Shown one piece after another: positions 16,121-23,196 of a stretch of DNA of 64,000 nt. The translations under genes and the position numbers were made by a program. The notes below the pieces were generated by a model. That model was given only the letters and a program-made list of their open reading frames with translations, ran no database searches and was not told the origin of the DNA. The stretch comes from Chitinophaga varians (GTDB taxonomy: Bacteria; Bacteroidota; Bacteroidia; Chitinophagales; Chitinophagaceae). The stretch lies in NCBI RefSeq assembly GCF_014529945.1, contig NZ_JACVFB010000004.1, positions 248,001 to 312,000 on the forward strand. The letters are read 5' to 3'. Each line of letters starts with the position of its first letter. Positions within the stretch are counted from its first letter, which is position 1.

Positions 16121-16597
16121 TCACGGTTGCTGGCGGCGCAGCGTATATTCAGGCCCGCCGGTTTTTTCGGCTTGTCCCGGAGCCTGTATGGAGTGGTCTT
16201 GCAGTTGAATGGTATTGTCATCCACAATAGCGAAGGACGTGCCCCGGTCGGCCAGGTTCTTATAAGCGAGATAGATGCTTTTGGTAACACCGTCATAGCT
16301 CCATTTACCGGTGTTGTCCATCTCGTGTTCCGGCTTGCCTTCTTTGGACAGATAGCTTTCTTTCATGTTGAAAGTGGAGTCGGCATTGAAAGTAATGGAC
16401 ACGTCCCTTTTCCGGGCGCCGCCGGGAATAGTGCCTTTGAAAGTGCCGGCATTAAAGGCGGCAGTCTCCGGAGTGGGCATGGGCGCAGGCGCTGTAGAGT
16501 CAGGTATTTCTCTTTGGGAAGTAGGGCTGTTATTGCAGCCCAGCGTAATGGCGGCAGCTACGGTACAGATCAGAAAGAAAAAAGGTGTTTTTTTCAT
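16121..16597 (-). CDS. NlpE-like lipoprotein (copper resistance protein NlpE N-terminal domain)
   Basis: A 158-residue protein with a lipoprotein signal (TVAAAITLGC, lipid cysteine at residue 21), a Pro/Thr-rich linker, and a small beta-barrel domain. Its strands (FKGTIPGG, ITFNADSTFNMKESYL, GKWSYDGVTKSIYLAY, FAIVDDNTIQLQD) match the NlpE N-terminal family found in many Bacteroidota lipoproteins. It lacks the CxxC usually seen just after the anchor in E. coli NlpE. It probably sits in the outer membrane as a stress or surface-contact sensor. It is the downstream neighbour of an SMR transporter gene on the same strand, 56 bases away. Confidence 0.7.
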   Translation of the reverse strand: MKKTPFFFLICTVAAAITLGCNNSPTSQREIPDSTAPAPMPTPETAAFNAGTFKGTIPGGARKRDVSITFNADSTFNMKESYLSKEGKPEHEMDNTGKWSYDGVTKSIYLAYKNLADRGTSFAIVDDNTIQLQDHSIQAPGQAEKTGGPEYTLRRQQP

Positions 16598-16653
16598 ACA
16601 GCAGTTTTGTATGCATTAACAGCTGTATGCCCGGGTTTGTTTGATGGGACGGC

Positions 16654-16983
16654 TCAGTGAGCAGAAGTTTTGGAAAACAGGTTCACAATGATCACCCCGA
16701 CAATGATGAACAATAAACCAATAATGGCCGCTGTGTCCAGTTTCTGCCGGAACATCACCACACCGATGATGGACACCAGCACAATACCAAGGCCGGACCA
16801 GATGGCATAGGCTATGCCCAGCGGGATTTGTTTCAGGGTAAGGCTCAGGCAATAAAAGGCGATCGCGTAGCCGGCCACCACAGTGACGGAAGGCCAGAAA
16901 CGGGAAAACCCTTCGGAAGCCTTCAGCGCGGAAGTGGCAATCACCTCCGCTACAATGGCAATCAGTAGTAGTACGTATTTCAT
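16654..16983 (-). CDS. Small multidrug resistance (SMR) family transporter, EmrE-like
   Basis: A 109-residue protein with four membrane helices. It carries the essential membrane glutamate E13 (AIVAEVIATSALK), the GIAYAIWSGLG signature with the conserved tryptophan, and the C-terminal INLFSKTS end that closely parallels EmrE. It would act as a dual-topology dimer exchanging protons for quaternary or polyaromatic cations. ATG 16983 was chosen by alignment to EmrE in memory; ATG 16989 would add two residues. A near-consensus -7 box (TATTTTAG on the minus strand) lies just upstream. Confidence 0.9.
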   Translation of the reverse strand: MKYVLLLIAIVAEVIATSALKASEGFSRFWPSVTVVAGYAIAFYCLSLTLKQIPLGIAYAIWSGLGIVLVSIIGVVMFRQKLDTAAIIGLLFIIVGVIIVNLFSKTSAH

Positions 16984-17190
16984 CAGCATCGGTTTATGGC
17001 TAAAATAGCAGAAGCACACCGGAAAAAAAATTTTTTGTAGCAGGAGAAATCAATCACATACCACAGTCATCTATAGTTCTTCATGATCTGCTACCACTGG
17101 CATAGCAGCACCGGTACGCGGTAAATCGTATATCCCCGGCAGTGAACCACGTCAGTTGCGCTAACAGAAAGACAGACAGTTTAATCAGGC

Positions 17191-17218
17191 ACCGGTTATT
17201 CTTTTTCGGATAACCGGT
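17191..17218. other. Hairpin ACCGGTTAT/ATAACCGGT in the gap 16990-17258
   Basis: A perfect 9-bp stem with a 10-base loop, followed on the plus strand by TTTTAATTAA. It lies between the divergent SMR gene and the gene at 17259, 41 bases before the latter. It may be an operator or a weak terminator. The rest of this gap shows nothing identifiable. Confidence 0.4.
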
Positions 17219-17258
17219 TTTAATTAAATTAGCAGCTCCTATACTTTTTGTTTTATTT

Positions 17259-17831
17259 ATGCCAATGACCAAACTGATTGCTGTTGCACTGTTAAGCACC
17301 CTGCCCCTGATTGCCGCCGCCCAAAAGGATTCCCTGCCGGACAATGGATTGAAACCCCTGCAGATAAAAGGGAACCTGATGCTGCCGGGTATCGGACTCT
17401 CACTGGAGCGGAAGTTGTCGCCCCGGACCTCGTTACACGCGGAGATGGACCTGATAGGCTACTATTATTATACCTACAGTGATTATTACGGAGGTGACTG
17501 GGGATATGAACTGGTCCCCGTAGCCCGACTGGAAGAGCGTTTTTATTACAATCTTCGTAAACGTCTTGCCAGAGGCAAATCTATGCGTAACAACAGCGGA
17601 AATTTCTTCGCCATCAGCGGGAGCTACTTTTTTGGGACCGTCGCCAACCGTAATATGGGACGCAGCCAATGGGCGTTTTCCCTACAACCACTATGGGGAA
17701 TGCAACGGGGCGTAGGCAAACATTTTAGCTTCGATGCCCGCTTCGGCCTGGGCCCGGTGTATTTTAGTGATGTCCGCAGATGGGAAGTACAACCCCGCGC
17801 ACAATTCATGTTAGGATATGTTATCAAATAA
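17259..17831 (+). CDS. Putative outer-membrane beta-barrel protein, unknown function
   Basis: A 190-residue protein with a clear signal peptide (TKLIAVALLSTLPLIAAAQ). The mature part is aromatic-rich with alternating strands (GLSLERKLSPRTSLHAEMDL, YYYYTYSDYYGGDWGYELV, WAFSLQPLWGMQRGVGKHF), which suggests a small outer-membrane barrel. It ends LGYVIK rather than in the usual terminal phenylalanine. I cannot name a family. The first ATG (17259) and the second (17265) are both possible. Its last 14 bases overlap the next gene, which implies translational coupling with a lipoprotein. Confidence 0.7.
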   Translation: MPMTKLIAVALLSTLPLIAAAQKDSLPDNGLKPLQIKGNLMLPGIGLSLERKLSPRTSLHAEMDLIGYYYYTYSDYYGGDWGYELVPVARLEERFYYNLRKRLARGKSMRNNSGNFFAISGSYFFGTVANRNMGRSQWAFSLQPLWGMQRGVGKHFSFDARFGLGPVYFSDVRRWEVQPRAQFMLGYVIK

Positions 17832-18309
17832 ACCTAAACGGCTATACGCTGTAGTGTTGATATTGCTGGCTATCGGCTGGACGGCCTGCTCACAAGGTCC
17901 GCTTAAAGGATTTAACGTCAACGGACGGGAACACCGGTCGGACTATATCCCCATCAAAGTGAAGAAAGGACGGAAGAAAATCCACCCGTCCATGTTGTTC
18001 AATGAAGCGATACGGGACTACTGGATAACGCGGAAATGTTTCCCGGCCACCCTGCAGCAGCTGGAGTATTCGGGCGACAAAGCCCGCCGGGCGGTGAGAG
18101 ACATGCGGGAGTCCGGATTCACGCAGCTTGAAATAGGGTATTCATTGCTGGACTCCATGGAGGTATTTTTCCGGCATAAGCCGGTATTTAATCCCGTGAT
18201 CGACGACGCTTCGCTGGCGGTAGATGCCAGCGGAAAATTCATTTACACCGCGAAAGATTCTTCGGTGTTCAATATCACGAAACTGGACAGGGGACTGTTT
18301 ACACGTTAA
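17818..18309 (+). CDS. Putative lipoprotein, unknown function
   Basis: A 163-residue protein with a basic N-terminus, a hydrophobic stretch and a lipobox-like end (ILLAIGWTAC, lipid cysteine at about residue 24). The mature part is mostly polar with basic clusters (IKVKKGRKKIHPSMLF) and a C-terminal beta-type region (VDASGKFIYTAKDSSVFNI). I do not recognise a family. It overlaps the end of the putative beta-barrel gene by 14 bases (ATG within its last codons), so the two products probably work together at the cell envelope. Confidence 0.7.
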   Translation: MLSNKPKRLYAVVLILLAIGWTACSQGPLKGFNVNGREHRSDYIPIKVKKGRKKIHPSMLFNEAIRDYWITRKCFPATLQQLEYSGDKARRAVRDMRESGFTQLEIGYSLLDSMEVFFRHKPVFNPVIDDASLAVDASGKFIYTAKDSSVFNITKLDRGLFTR

Positions 18310-18334
18310 GGGGCTTCCCGATTTTTTTAGTTAA

Positions 18335-18352
18335 CTTGGATAGCTAACCAAG
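18335..18352. promoter_or_regulatory. Imperfect palindrome CTTGGaTAGCTAaCCAAG before exonuclease III
   Basis: An 18-base sequence that is symmetric except at one base pair (positions marked lower case). It is centred 20 bases before the xthA start codon. It could be an operator or a short 5' hairpin. The overlapping TAACTTGG resembles a degenerate -7 element. Confidence 0.3.
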
Positions 18353-18362
18353 ACCAGGTCCC

Positions 18363-19139
18363 ATGAAAATAGCTACTTATAATGTCAATGGTATCAATGC
18401 CCGTTTGCCGGTACTGCTACGCTGGTTGAAGGAGTCTGCGCCGGACGTGGCCTGTCTGCAGGAGCTGAAAGCGCCGCAGGAGAAGTTTCCGGAGCTGGCT
18501 ATCCGGGAAGCGGGGTATGATGTGATATGGCACGGCCAGAAAAGCTGGAATGGCATCGCTATCCTGTCGAAGGTAGGCATGCCGCAGGAAATCAGAAGGA
18601 CGCTGCCCGGAGATGAGGAAGATGTGCACAGCCGCTATATGGAAGCTGCTATCAACGGCGTATTGATCGGTTGTCTGTATCTGCCTAATGGCAATCCCGC
18701 GCCGGGGCCTAAGTTTGACTATAAGCTCAGCTGGTTCAAAAGGCTGACGGACCATGCAAAGGAGCTGCTTTCGCAAAAAACGCCGGTCATCCTTACCGGC
18801 GATTATAATGTGATGCCTACTGACCTCGATGTATATAAACCGGAGCGCTGGGTAGATGATGCCCTGTTCAGGCCGGAAGTAAAATCAGCTTTCCATGCGC
18901 TGGTGGCGCAAGGGTGGACAGACGCCATCCGCAAGCTGCATCCTGATCAGAAGATTTACACTTTCTGGGATTACTTCCGTAATGCCTACGAAAGGGATGC
19001 CGGCCTGCGGATCGATCACTTTCTGCTCAGCCCCGAGGTAGACAAACGCCTGCTGGCGGCAGGGGTAGACCGTCACGTGCGGGGATGGGAGAAATCCAGC
19101 GACCATGCGCCGGTATGGGTAGAGCTGAAAGGGGTGTGA
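18363..19139 (+). CDS. xthA: Exodeoxyribonuclease III (AP endonuclease)
   Basis: A 258-residue enzyme of the exonuclease III/APE1 family with the whole catalytic set in order: NVNGINAR (N8), LQELKAP (metal-binding E), GDYNVMPTDLDVY (D and N of the active site), GLRIDHFLLS and the terminal SSDHAPVW (catalytic D-H). Length is normal. It cleaves DNA at abasic sites and degrades 3' ends in base-excision repair. It stands alone. Its stop codon is directly followed by the stop codon of the convergent thioredoxin-like gene, without a spacer base. Confidence 0.96.
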   Translation: MKIATYNVNGINARLPVLLRWLKESAPDVACLQELKAPQEKFPELAIREAGYDVIWHGQKSWNGIAILSKVGMPQEIRRTLPGDEEDVHSRYMEAAINGVLIGCLYLPNGNPAPGPKFDYKLSWFKRLTDHAKELLSQKTPVILTGDYNVMPTDLDVYKPERWVDDALFRPEVKSAFHALVAQGWTDAIRKLHPDQKIYTFWDYFRNAYERDAGLRIDHFLLSPEVDKRLLAAGVDRHVRGWEKSSDHAPVWVELKGV

Positions 19140-19715
19140 TCAGACTACGCTGACTTTCCGCACCGCTGCCAGGGCTTCCAGCAATTCTGCCTGTAAGCTT
19201 TGGCCTTTATCTTCGTTGTACCACTGCTGCAATTCGATCTTCGTCCGTTCAAAATCAGCTTTCTCTGCTTTCAGCCGGTTGTACAGCACCTGGCAGGCAG
19301 CCGGTCTGGGACCCCATACCGCCATATCGTTGCCATCGTTGTCACGGATGATCAGTTTGGGGATAGACCTGGTGCCGTTGGTCAGGTATTGTTCAATCAG
19401 GAAAGGCGGTGTATCACGCAGCTGTATCTCGATGGTGATCAGCGGATTTAAGGCCGCTATTTTGGTCAGGAACGGTACGATATGTGCCGCGTCGCCGCAC
19501 CAGGGCTCCGTGATGATGACCCATTGTTGCGGTGCGGTAATTTCTTTTACGGCAGCGGTAACAGCGTCGGTGATCACGCCGGTTTTCAGCCAGCGTTGTT
19601 GTCTCGACCAGTTCAGTTTGGTATAGTTGAGATAATCCGGGTTGTTGTAAGGAGCCTTCGGTTCCGCGTCTTGCAGGATGTTTTCAAACAGCTGCAGATA
19701 GTCTGTAAAATTCAT
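19140..19715 (-). CDS. Thioredoxin-fold family protein
   Basis: A 191-residue protein of the Bacteroidota thioredoxin-like family (Thioredoxin_9 type). The strand and active-site loop read WVIITEPWCGDAAHIVPFL, so only one cysteine of the usual WCxxC remains. Next come IEIQLRDTPPFLIEQYL and the cis-proline region GTRSIPKLIIRDNDGN. The N-terminal 50 residues (TDYLQLFENILQ, KLNWSRQQRWLKT) are helical. With a single cysteine it may act as a monothiol redox or chaperone-like protein. It follows the nucleosidase-like gene with 11 bases between them on the same strand, so the two form an operon. Confidence 0.85.
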   Translation of the reverse strand: MNFTDYLQLFENILQDAEPKAPYNNPDYLNYTKLNWSRQQRWLKTGVITDAVTAAVKEITAPQQWVIITEPWCGDAAHIVPFLTKIAALNPLITIEIQLRDTPPFLIEQYLTNGTRSIPKLIIRDNDGNDMAVWGPRPAACQVLYNRLKAEKADFERTKIELQQWYNEDKGQSLQAELLEALAAVRKVSVV

Positions 19716-19726
19716 CTCTCACATTT

Positions 19727-20332
19727 TTATTGTTGAAGGCCGGAAATAATCTTCCGGAAGGCAGCAGCGGCGTGGTGTACCTGTACGCTCCATTCTTCTG
19801 CTGCACCGCCATCGGCGCCATCCGTGATATATTTCAGGCACAGAAAAGGTATATTCTCTTTCATGGCCACCATCGCCAGGGAATAGGCTTCCATATCGAT
19901 CACGTTGTAATCGACGGTGGTGTGGCCGGTCTCGAAGTTGTCGCCGGTACCGCAGATACCATATTGAAAGCCGTCCAGCTGAAAACCATATTCCAGCACC
20001 GGTTCCAGATCGGAGAAAGGCGTTTCATATTTACGGTAGCCCAGGCCGGTAACGTCCATGTCGCGTTGTATGAAACGGTTGCAGCATACTACTTCGCCGC
20101 GTTTGAAGGTGTTGCTGCCGGCAGAGCCCAGGTTAACGATCAGTCCGGGTCTTTCTTCCTGTATCTTTTTGGTCAGGTTAAAAGCAGCGTTCACTTTTCC
20201 GATGCCTGCTATCAGGATGTTGTCTTCGTTGAATTCCTCCGCTGCTTCGGAGCTGAGGGCAAAAACAAAAAGTGGTCGCTGGCTCAACAGGCTGGTGATA
20301 TGCTGTGTTTGTGCTGACGGTCCCTGGATCAT
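19727..20332 (-). CDS. Phosphorylase-superfamily nucleosidase (MTA/SAH nucleosidase-like)
   Basis: A 201-residue protein, somewhat shorter than typical MtnN (about 230). It has the superfamily landmarks: LIAGIGKVNAAF, VNLGSAGSNTF, the purine/ribose-site region VIDMEAYSLAMVA with the conserved Met-Glu pair, and LKYITDGADG carrying the catalytic aspartate. It probably cleaves 5'-methylthioadenosine or S-adenosylhomocysteine, though another nucleoside is possible. The N-terminus is compressed relative to MtnN. It is the first gene of a minus-strand pair with a thioredoxin-fold protein and has a TAACTTTG promoter element 38 bases upstream. Confidence 0.8.
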   Translation of the reverse strand: MIQGPSAQTQHITSLLSQRPLFVFALSSEAAEEFNEDNILIAGIGKVNAAFNLTKKIQEERPGLIVNLGSAGSNTFKRGEVVCCNRFIQRDMDVTGLGYRKYETPFSDLEPVLEYGFQLDGFQYGICGTGDNFETGHTTVDYNVIDMEAYSLAMVAMKENIPFLCLKYITDGADGGAAEEWSVQVHHAAAAFRKIISGLQQ

Positions 20333-20370
20333 ATGTGTTCTACGGTTGTGGTGGTAATTAAAAACTGCCG

Positions 20371-20378
20371 CAAAGTTA
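20371..20378 (-). promoter_or_regulatory. Bacteroidota -7 element (TAACTTTG on the minus strand) for the nucleosidase operon
   Basis: CAAAGTTA on the plus strand, an exact TAnnTTTG match on the minus strand, 38 bases before the ATG at 20332. No -33 TTG is found at 19-20 bases. Confidence 0.55.
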
Positions 20379-20471
20379 CGGTAAAATGCGGTACCGGAGC
20401 GGCGTTTTGGGGGTGTGGTTACCTGTGGGATACCGCTTTTATTGACTTACATTGTTTACTTTAGGCATACG

Positions 20472-21407
20472 ATGGACCCACAGCAACAATTTAATGATAT
20501 CCTGCAGCAATGGGTGGCTTCTCTGAATGATTATTCACTGGAGATGATCTGCCGGCCTACAAAGGCGGCGGCGTGGACACTGGGACAGGTATATATGCAT
20601 ATCATTGATGATACCGGCTGGTATGTAACGCAGGTGGCCACCGCGTTAGCAAGCCGGGAACACCACGATCAGGAAGTGACCGAAGAAGGCCGGCATATAC
20701 TGGCCAACGGTTTTCCGGATATACAAATTGCCGGACCTGCCACCAATACGTTTATTCCGCAGCCCGAAAGCCTTGATCAGCTGCGGCAGGGACTATTGGC
20801 TATTCAGGAATCGATGACGGCATTATGCCGAGAAGGTAATTTTACAGCGGCTACCGGCAAAACGAAACATCCGGGGCTGGGCTATTTCACCGCAGCAGAA
20901 TGGCTGCGTTTTGCAGCGCTGCACATGCAGCATCACCTGCGGCAGAAGGAGCGAATTGATGCGCAGCTGTTTGCCGGGAATACTGTGAACAAATCAGTCA
21001 CCATTAAGGCTTCGGCAGCCACGGTGTGGGAAATGCTGACCAACCCTGAAAAAATAGGACAGTGGATGATGGATTCACCGGTACACGTTGCGTCCAGTTG
21101 GGAGGTAGGCAGTCCACTGGTGTTTACCGGCGATCTGCATGGTTATCCGTATCAAAACAAAGGCGTCATACTGCAACTGGAACCGGAAAAACTGCTGATG
21201 TATACCCATTGGAGCTCCCTCTCCAAAAGGCCGGATGAACCGGAGCAGTACGGTACTATTACCTTCCGGCTCACCAGTACCACAGCAGGTACGGCGTTGG
21301 ATTTTACCCAGACGAACACTGGCAAGTACGCCACGGACCGGCATATCAACTACTATTGGGGTACCGTATTAGCGTTGATTAAAAGGCTTTGCGAGGCAAC
21401 GGTTTAA
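20472..21407 (+). CDS. DinB-like and SRPBCC (AHSA1-type) two-domain fusion protein
   Basis: About 311 residues from ATG 20472. An in-frame start 57 bases upstream is not favoured. The N-terminal half (about 1-160) is a DinB-like four-helix bundle: WTLGQVYMHIIDDTGWYV carries the first histidine and FAALHMQHHLRQKERI the later metal-type histidines. The C-terminal half (about 170-305) is a START/AHSA1-like domain (VTIKASAATVWEMLTNPEKI, then TYWSSLS-like strand and FTQTNTGKYATD). The DinB fold often hosts thiol-dependent transferases, while SRPBCC domains bind hydrophobic ligands. No substrate can be given. Its stop codon overlaps the stop of the convergent HxlR gene. Confidence 0.82.
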   Translation: MDPQQQFNDILQQWVASLNDYSLEMICRPTKAAAWTLGQVYMHIIDDTGWYVTQVATALASREHHDQEVTEEGRHILANGFPDIQIAGPATNTFIPQPESLDQLRQGLLAIQESMTALCREGNFTAATGKTKHPGLGYFTAAEWLRFAALHMQHHLRQKERIDAQLFAGNTVNKSVTIKASAATVWEMLTNPEKIGQWMMDSPVHVASSWEVGSPLVFTGDLHGYPYQNKGVILQLEPEKLLMYTHWSSLSKRPDEPEQYGTITFRLTSTTAGTALDFTQTNTGKYATDRHINYYWGTVLALIKRLCEATV

Positions 21408-21760
21408 AGACGGGCCTTGTGTCTGTCGCCCCACGCTTCCAACTGTTGGAAAACAGCTTTTAATTCATGCGCACTTTCCGTTAGCTCGTATTCCACGCGG
21501 GGCGGCACTTCCGGATAGACGGTGCGGGTCACCAGGCCGTCTTCTTCCATTTTACGCAGCTGTAGCGTCAGCATTCTTTCCGTGATCTGCGGTATTCTCT
21601 TTTTCAGTTCCCCGAAGCGCAACCGGCCTTCGAACAGATGGCAGCAGATGGCCAGCGTCCATTGTCCGCTGAGCAGGTTGATGGCATAGACCTCCGTACA
21701 GATTTCACCAAGACTGTTTTTATTGGCCTGATGGGTAGAGTTTTCCTTGATTTTACTCAT
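21404..21760 (-). CDS. HxlR family transcriptional regulator (first copy)
   Basis: A 118-residue winged-helix protein with the HxlR landmarks: LLSGQWTLAICCHLFEGRLR, FGELKKRIPQITERMLTLQL and the wing VTRTVYPEVPPRVEYELTE. It has no N-terminal cysteine like the redox-sensing HypR/YodB members; a cysteine is found in GEICTEVY near residue 21. It is divergent from a secreted antibiotic-monooxygenase-like gene (21857) and probably regulates it. A close paralogue is at 41899-42282. Its stop overlaps the convergent fusion gene by 4 bases. Confidence 0.92.
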   Translation of the reverse strand: MSKIKENSTHQANKNSLGEICTEVYAINLLSGQWTLAICCHLFEGRLRFGELKKRIPQITERMLTLQLRKMEEDGLVTRTVYPEVPPRVEYELTESAHELKAVFQQLEAWGDRHKARL

Positions 21761-21823
21761 ACTTACACAACTGTTAGTATCCTACAATTGGGTGCTAAGG
21801 TACAACAGAATAGCGGACGGCTT

Positions 21824-21831
21824 TACATTTG
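21824..21831 (+). promoter_or_regulatory. Bacteroidota -7 element (TACATTTG) for the monooxygenase-like gene
   Basis: An exact TAnnTTTG match 25 bases before ATG 21857, inside the region shared with the divergent HxlR gene. No -33 TTG at the usual distance, as might be expected for a regulated promoter. Confidence 0.55.
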
Positions 21832-21856
21832 CACCTGTTGATAAAAACAAACCCAA

Positions 21857-22261
21857 ATGTACACACGAATGATAATTATGCTGTTGCTGATAACAGCCAC
21901 TTGCTTTCCCACACAGGCCTTTGCCGTAAAACCTGTTGCCATGAACGCCACCCATGATACCACTGCTACTGTGAGCCTTTATGGTTTCCTGCGTCCAAAA
22001 AAAGAACATGCCGCCACGCTCCGGCGCGAGTTGCTGGCGCTGGTAGCGCCTACCCGTGCAGAAGCCGGCAATCTGGTGTATAATATCCATGAAGAAAAGG
22101 ACGGTGCTATTTTCATTTATGAAGTATGGCGCTCACAGGCCGATCTGGATAAGCATATGCAGCAGCCACACCTGAAAAGGTTGATGGCACAAGTGTCTGC
22201 ATGGCTGGCCAGCGATATTGAAGCCTATTCCGGTAAACTCATTACGCCGGTGAAAAAATAG
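21857..22261 (+). CDS. Secreted antibiotic-biosynthesis-monooxygenase (ABM/YgiN-like) domain protein
   Basis: A 134-residue protein with a signal peptide (MIIMLLLITATCFPTQAFA) followed by one dimeric alpha-beta barrel domain of about 90 residues: VSLYGFLRPKKEHAATLRRE, AGNLVYNIHEEKD, FIYEVWRSQADLDKHMQQPH. These match putative quinol monooxygenases (YgiN family), in which histidines and the W-x-S-x-x-D-x-x-x-H segment are conserved. Export to the periplasm is less common for the family. It is divergent from an HxlR regulator, a pairing often seen for quinone or electrophile stress genes. Substrate unknown. Confidence 0.82.
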   Translation: MYTRMIIMLLLITATCFPTQAFAVKPVAMNATHDTTATVSLYGFLRPKKEHAATLRRELLALVAPTRAEAGNLVYNIHEEKDGAIFIYEVWRSQADLDKHMQQPHLKRLMAQVSAWLASDIEAYSGKLITPVKK

Positions 22262-22301
22262 GGCTGTCGGTTTTGTTCTATTTTCCGGGTATGGCGACAG
22301 G

Positions 22302-22309
22302 TAATTTTG
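22302..22309 (+). promoter_or_regulatory. Bacteroidota -7 element (TAATTTTG) for the small cytochrome c gene
   Basis: An exact TAnnTTTG match 16 bases before ATG 22326. It follows a 6-bp inverted repeat (CTGTCG/CGACAG). Confidence 0.5.
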
Positions 22310-22325
22310 AGTAAAATTAAAAACA

Positions 22326-22619
22326 ATGAAATACCTGATCATACTCGTTGCCCTGTTAAGCATTGCGCATGTTGCCACTGCTGGTACGCCGGAAGAAGAT
22401 AAAGGAAAAGCCCTGCTGGTGTTGCAAACCAAATGCAATATTTGTCATGTTCGTAATAACCCTTTCCGCATTTTTAAAGAAAGGAACATGGAAAGAAATG
22501 CGAAGGATATCTATAAACAGGTATTTGTAAAAGGACGTATGCCACTCGGCAATGAAGTGAAGCTGACAGAAGACGAGCGGGAAACGCTGAAAAAGTGGCT
22601 GGAAGCCAATATTCATTGA
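22326..22619 (+). CDS. Small periplasmic c-type cytochrome
   Basis: A 97-residue protein with a signal peptide (KYLIILVALLSIAHVATAG) and one haem-binding CNICH (C37, C40, H41). The likely distal ligand is M72 in KGRMPLGNEV, which is followed by the closing helix LTEDERETLKKWLEANI. This is a minimal class I cytochrome c. It could carry electrons in the periplasm, for example to the oxidase at the start of the window, but there is no direct genetic link. Transcribed from its own promoter. Confidence 0.92.
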   Translation: MKYLIILVALLSIAHVATAGTPEEDKGKALLVLQTKCNICHVRNNPFRIFKERNMERNAKDIYKQVFVKGRMPLGNEVKLTEDERETLKKWLEANIH

Positions 22620-22696
22620 GAACGCTGCTGACGCGGTGCCGGGGAGTAGTGCCTCTATGCTACGCCCGTGCGCCGCGTTTGTATTTGTGCTGCGAA

Positions 22697-22716
22697 CGGA
22701 AAATTGCTATTTTCCG
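22697..22716. other. Hairpin CGGAAAAT/ATTTTCCG upstream of the gene at 22734
   Basis: A perfect 8-bp stem with a 4-base loop (TGCT), ending 17 bases before the ATG. It would lie in the 5' leader and could be an operator or translational control hairpin. Confidence 0.35.
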
Positions 22717-22733
22717 CGAAACAATAATGATAT

Positions 22734-23099
22734 ATGAAACTCGCTGCTGAACCGGAGGAAGTTAATCCGTTGTTGAAGGAATGGTCTGGTGCGAAGGCAC
22801 ACATTCAGGCTTATCATGCTTCGCTGGGGCGATTGGCTATCAGTTTAGACCATCCAGTGAATAAAGCGATGTGTTATTTTGTGGCGGCAGGATGTTGCCG
22901 TATGAAAGGGGCTTTCCATTTTGATTCGGCTCATCTGGTAGTGACGCGCGAAGAGGATGCAGATGCTGGTTTCTTTACCTTTCTTTATATAATATTGATA
23001 ATCAATATATTAAAATATCTTAGCAAGATTCGTATAGAAAAATTGCAAAATCTGCATAGTTTTTATGGTTTTTCATTAAGCATATCCTGTTTTTGTTGA
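22734..23099 (+). CDS. Hypothetical protein with an abrupt AT-rich C-terminal part (possibly 3'-truncated gene)
   Basis: The first 80 residues (MKLAAEPEEVNPLLKEWSG, YHASLGRLAISLDHP, AMCYFVAAGCCRMKGAFHF) look like a normal soluble protein with codon use like the neighbours. From about residue 82 the sequence turns into an AT-rich, Ile/Leu/Phe/Ser-rich tail (FFTFLYIILIINILKYL) with no resemblance to the first part. The base composition changes at the same point (about 22975), so the original 3' end may have been lost and replaced by non-coding DNA. Function unknown. Confidence 0.45.
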   Translation: MKLAAEPEEVNPLLKEWSGAKAHIQAYHASLGRLAISLDHPVNKAMCYFVAAGCCRMKGAFHFDSAHLVVTREEDADAGFFTFLYIILIINILKYLSKIRIEKLQNLHSFYGFSLSISCFC

Positions 23100-23140
23100 A
23101 AAAATATTTCAAGATGTGATGATTTGTTAGTGAATATTTA

Positions 23141-23148
23141 TAGTTTTG
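23141..23148 (+). promoter_or_regulatory. Bacteroidota -7 element (TAGTTTTG) for asnA
   Basis: An exact TAnnTTTG match 49 bases before the asnA start codon at 23197, giving a 5' leader of roughly 40 bases. This places the start at 23197, not at an upstream in-frame codon. Confidence 0.55.
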
Positions 23149-23196
23149 CATTAAACATTGAAATATATCCAAAGCAATCTTATATCAACTAACAAA

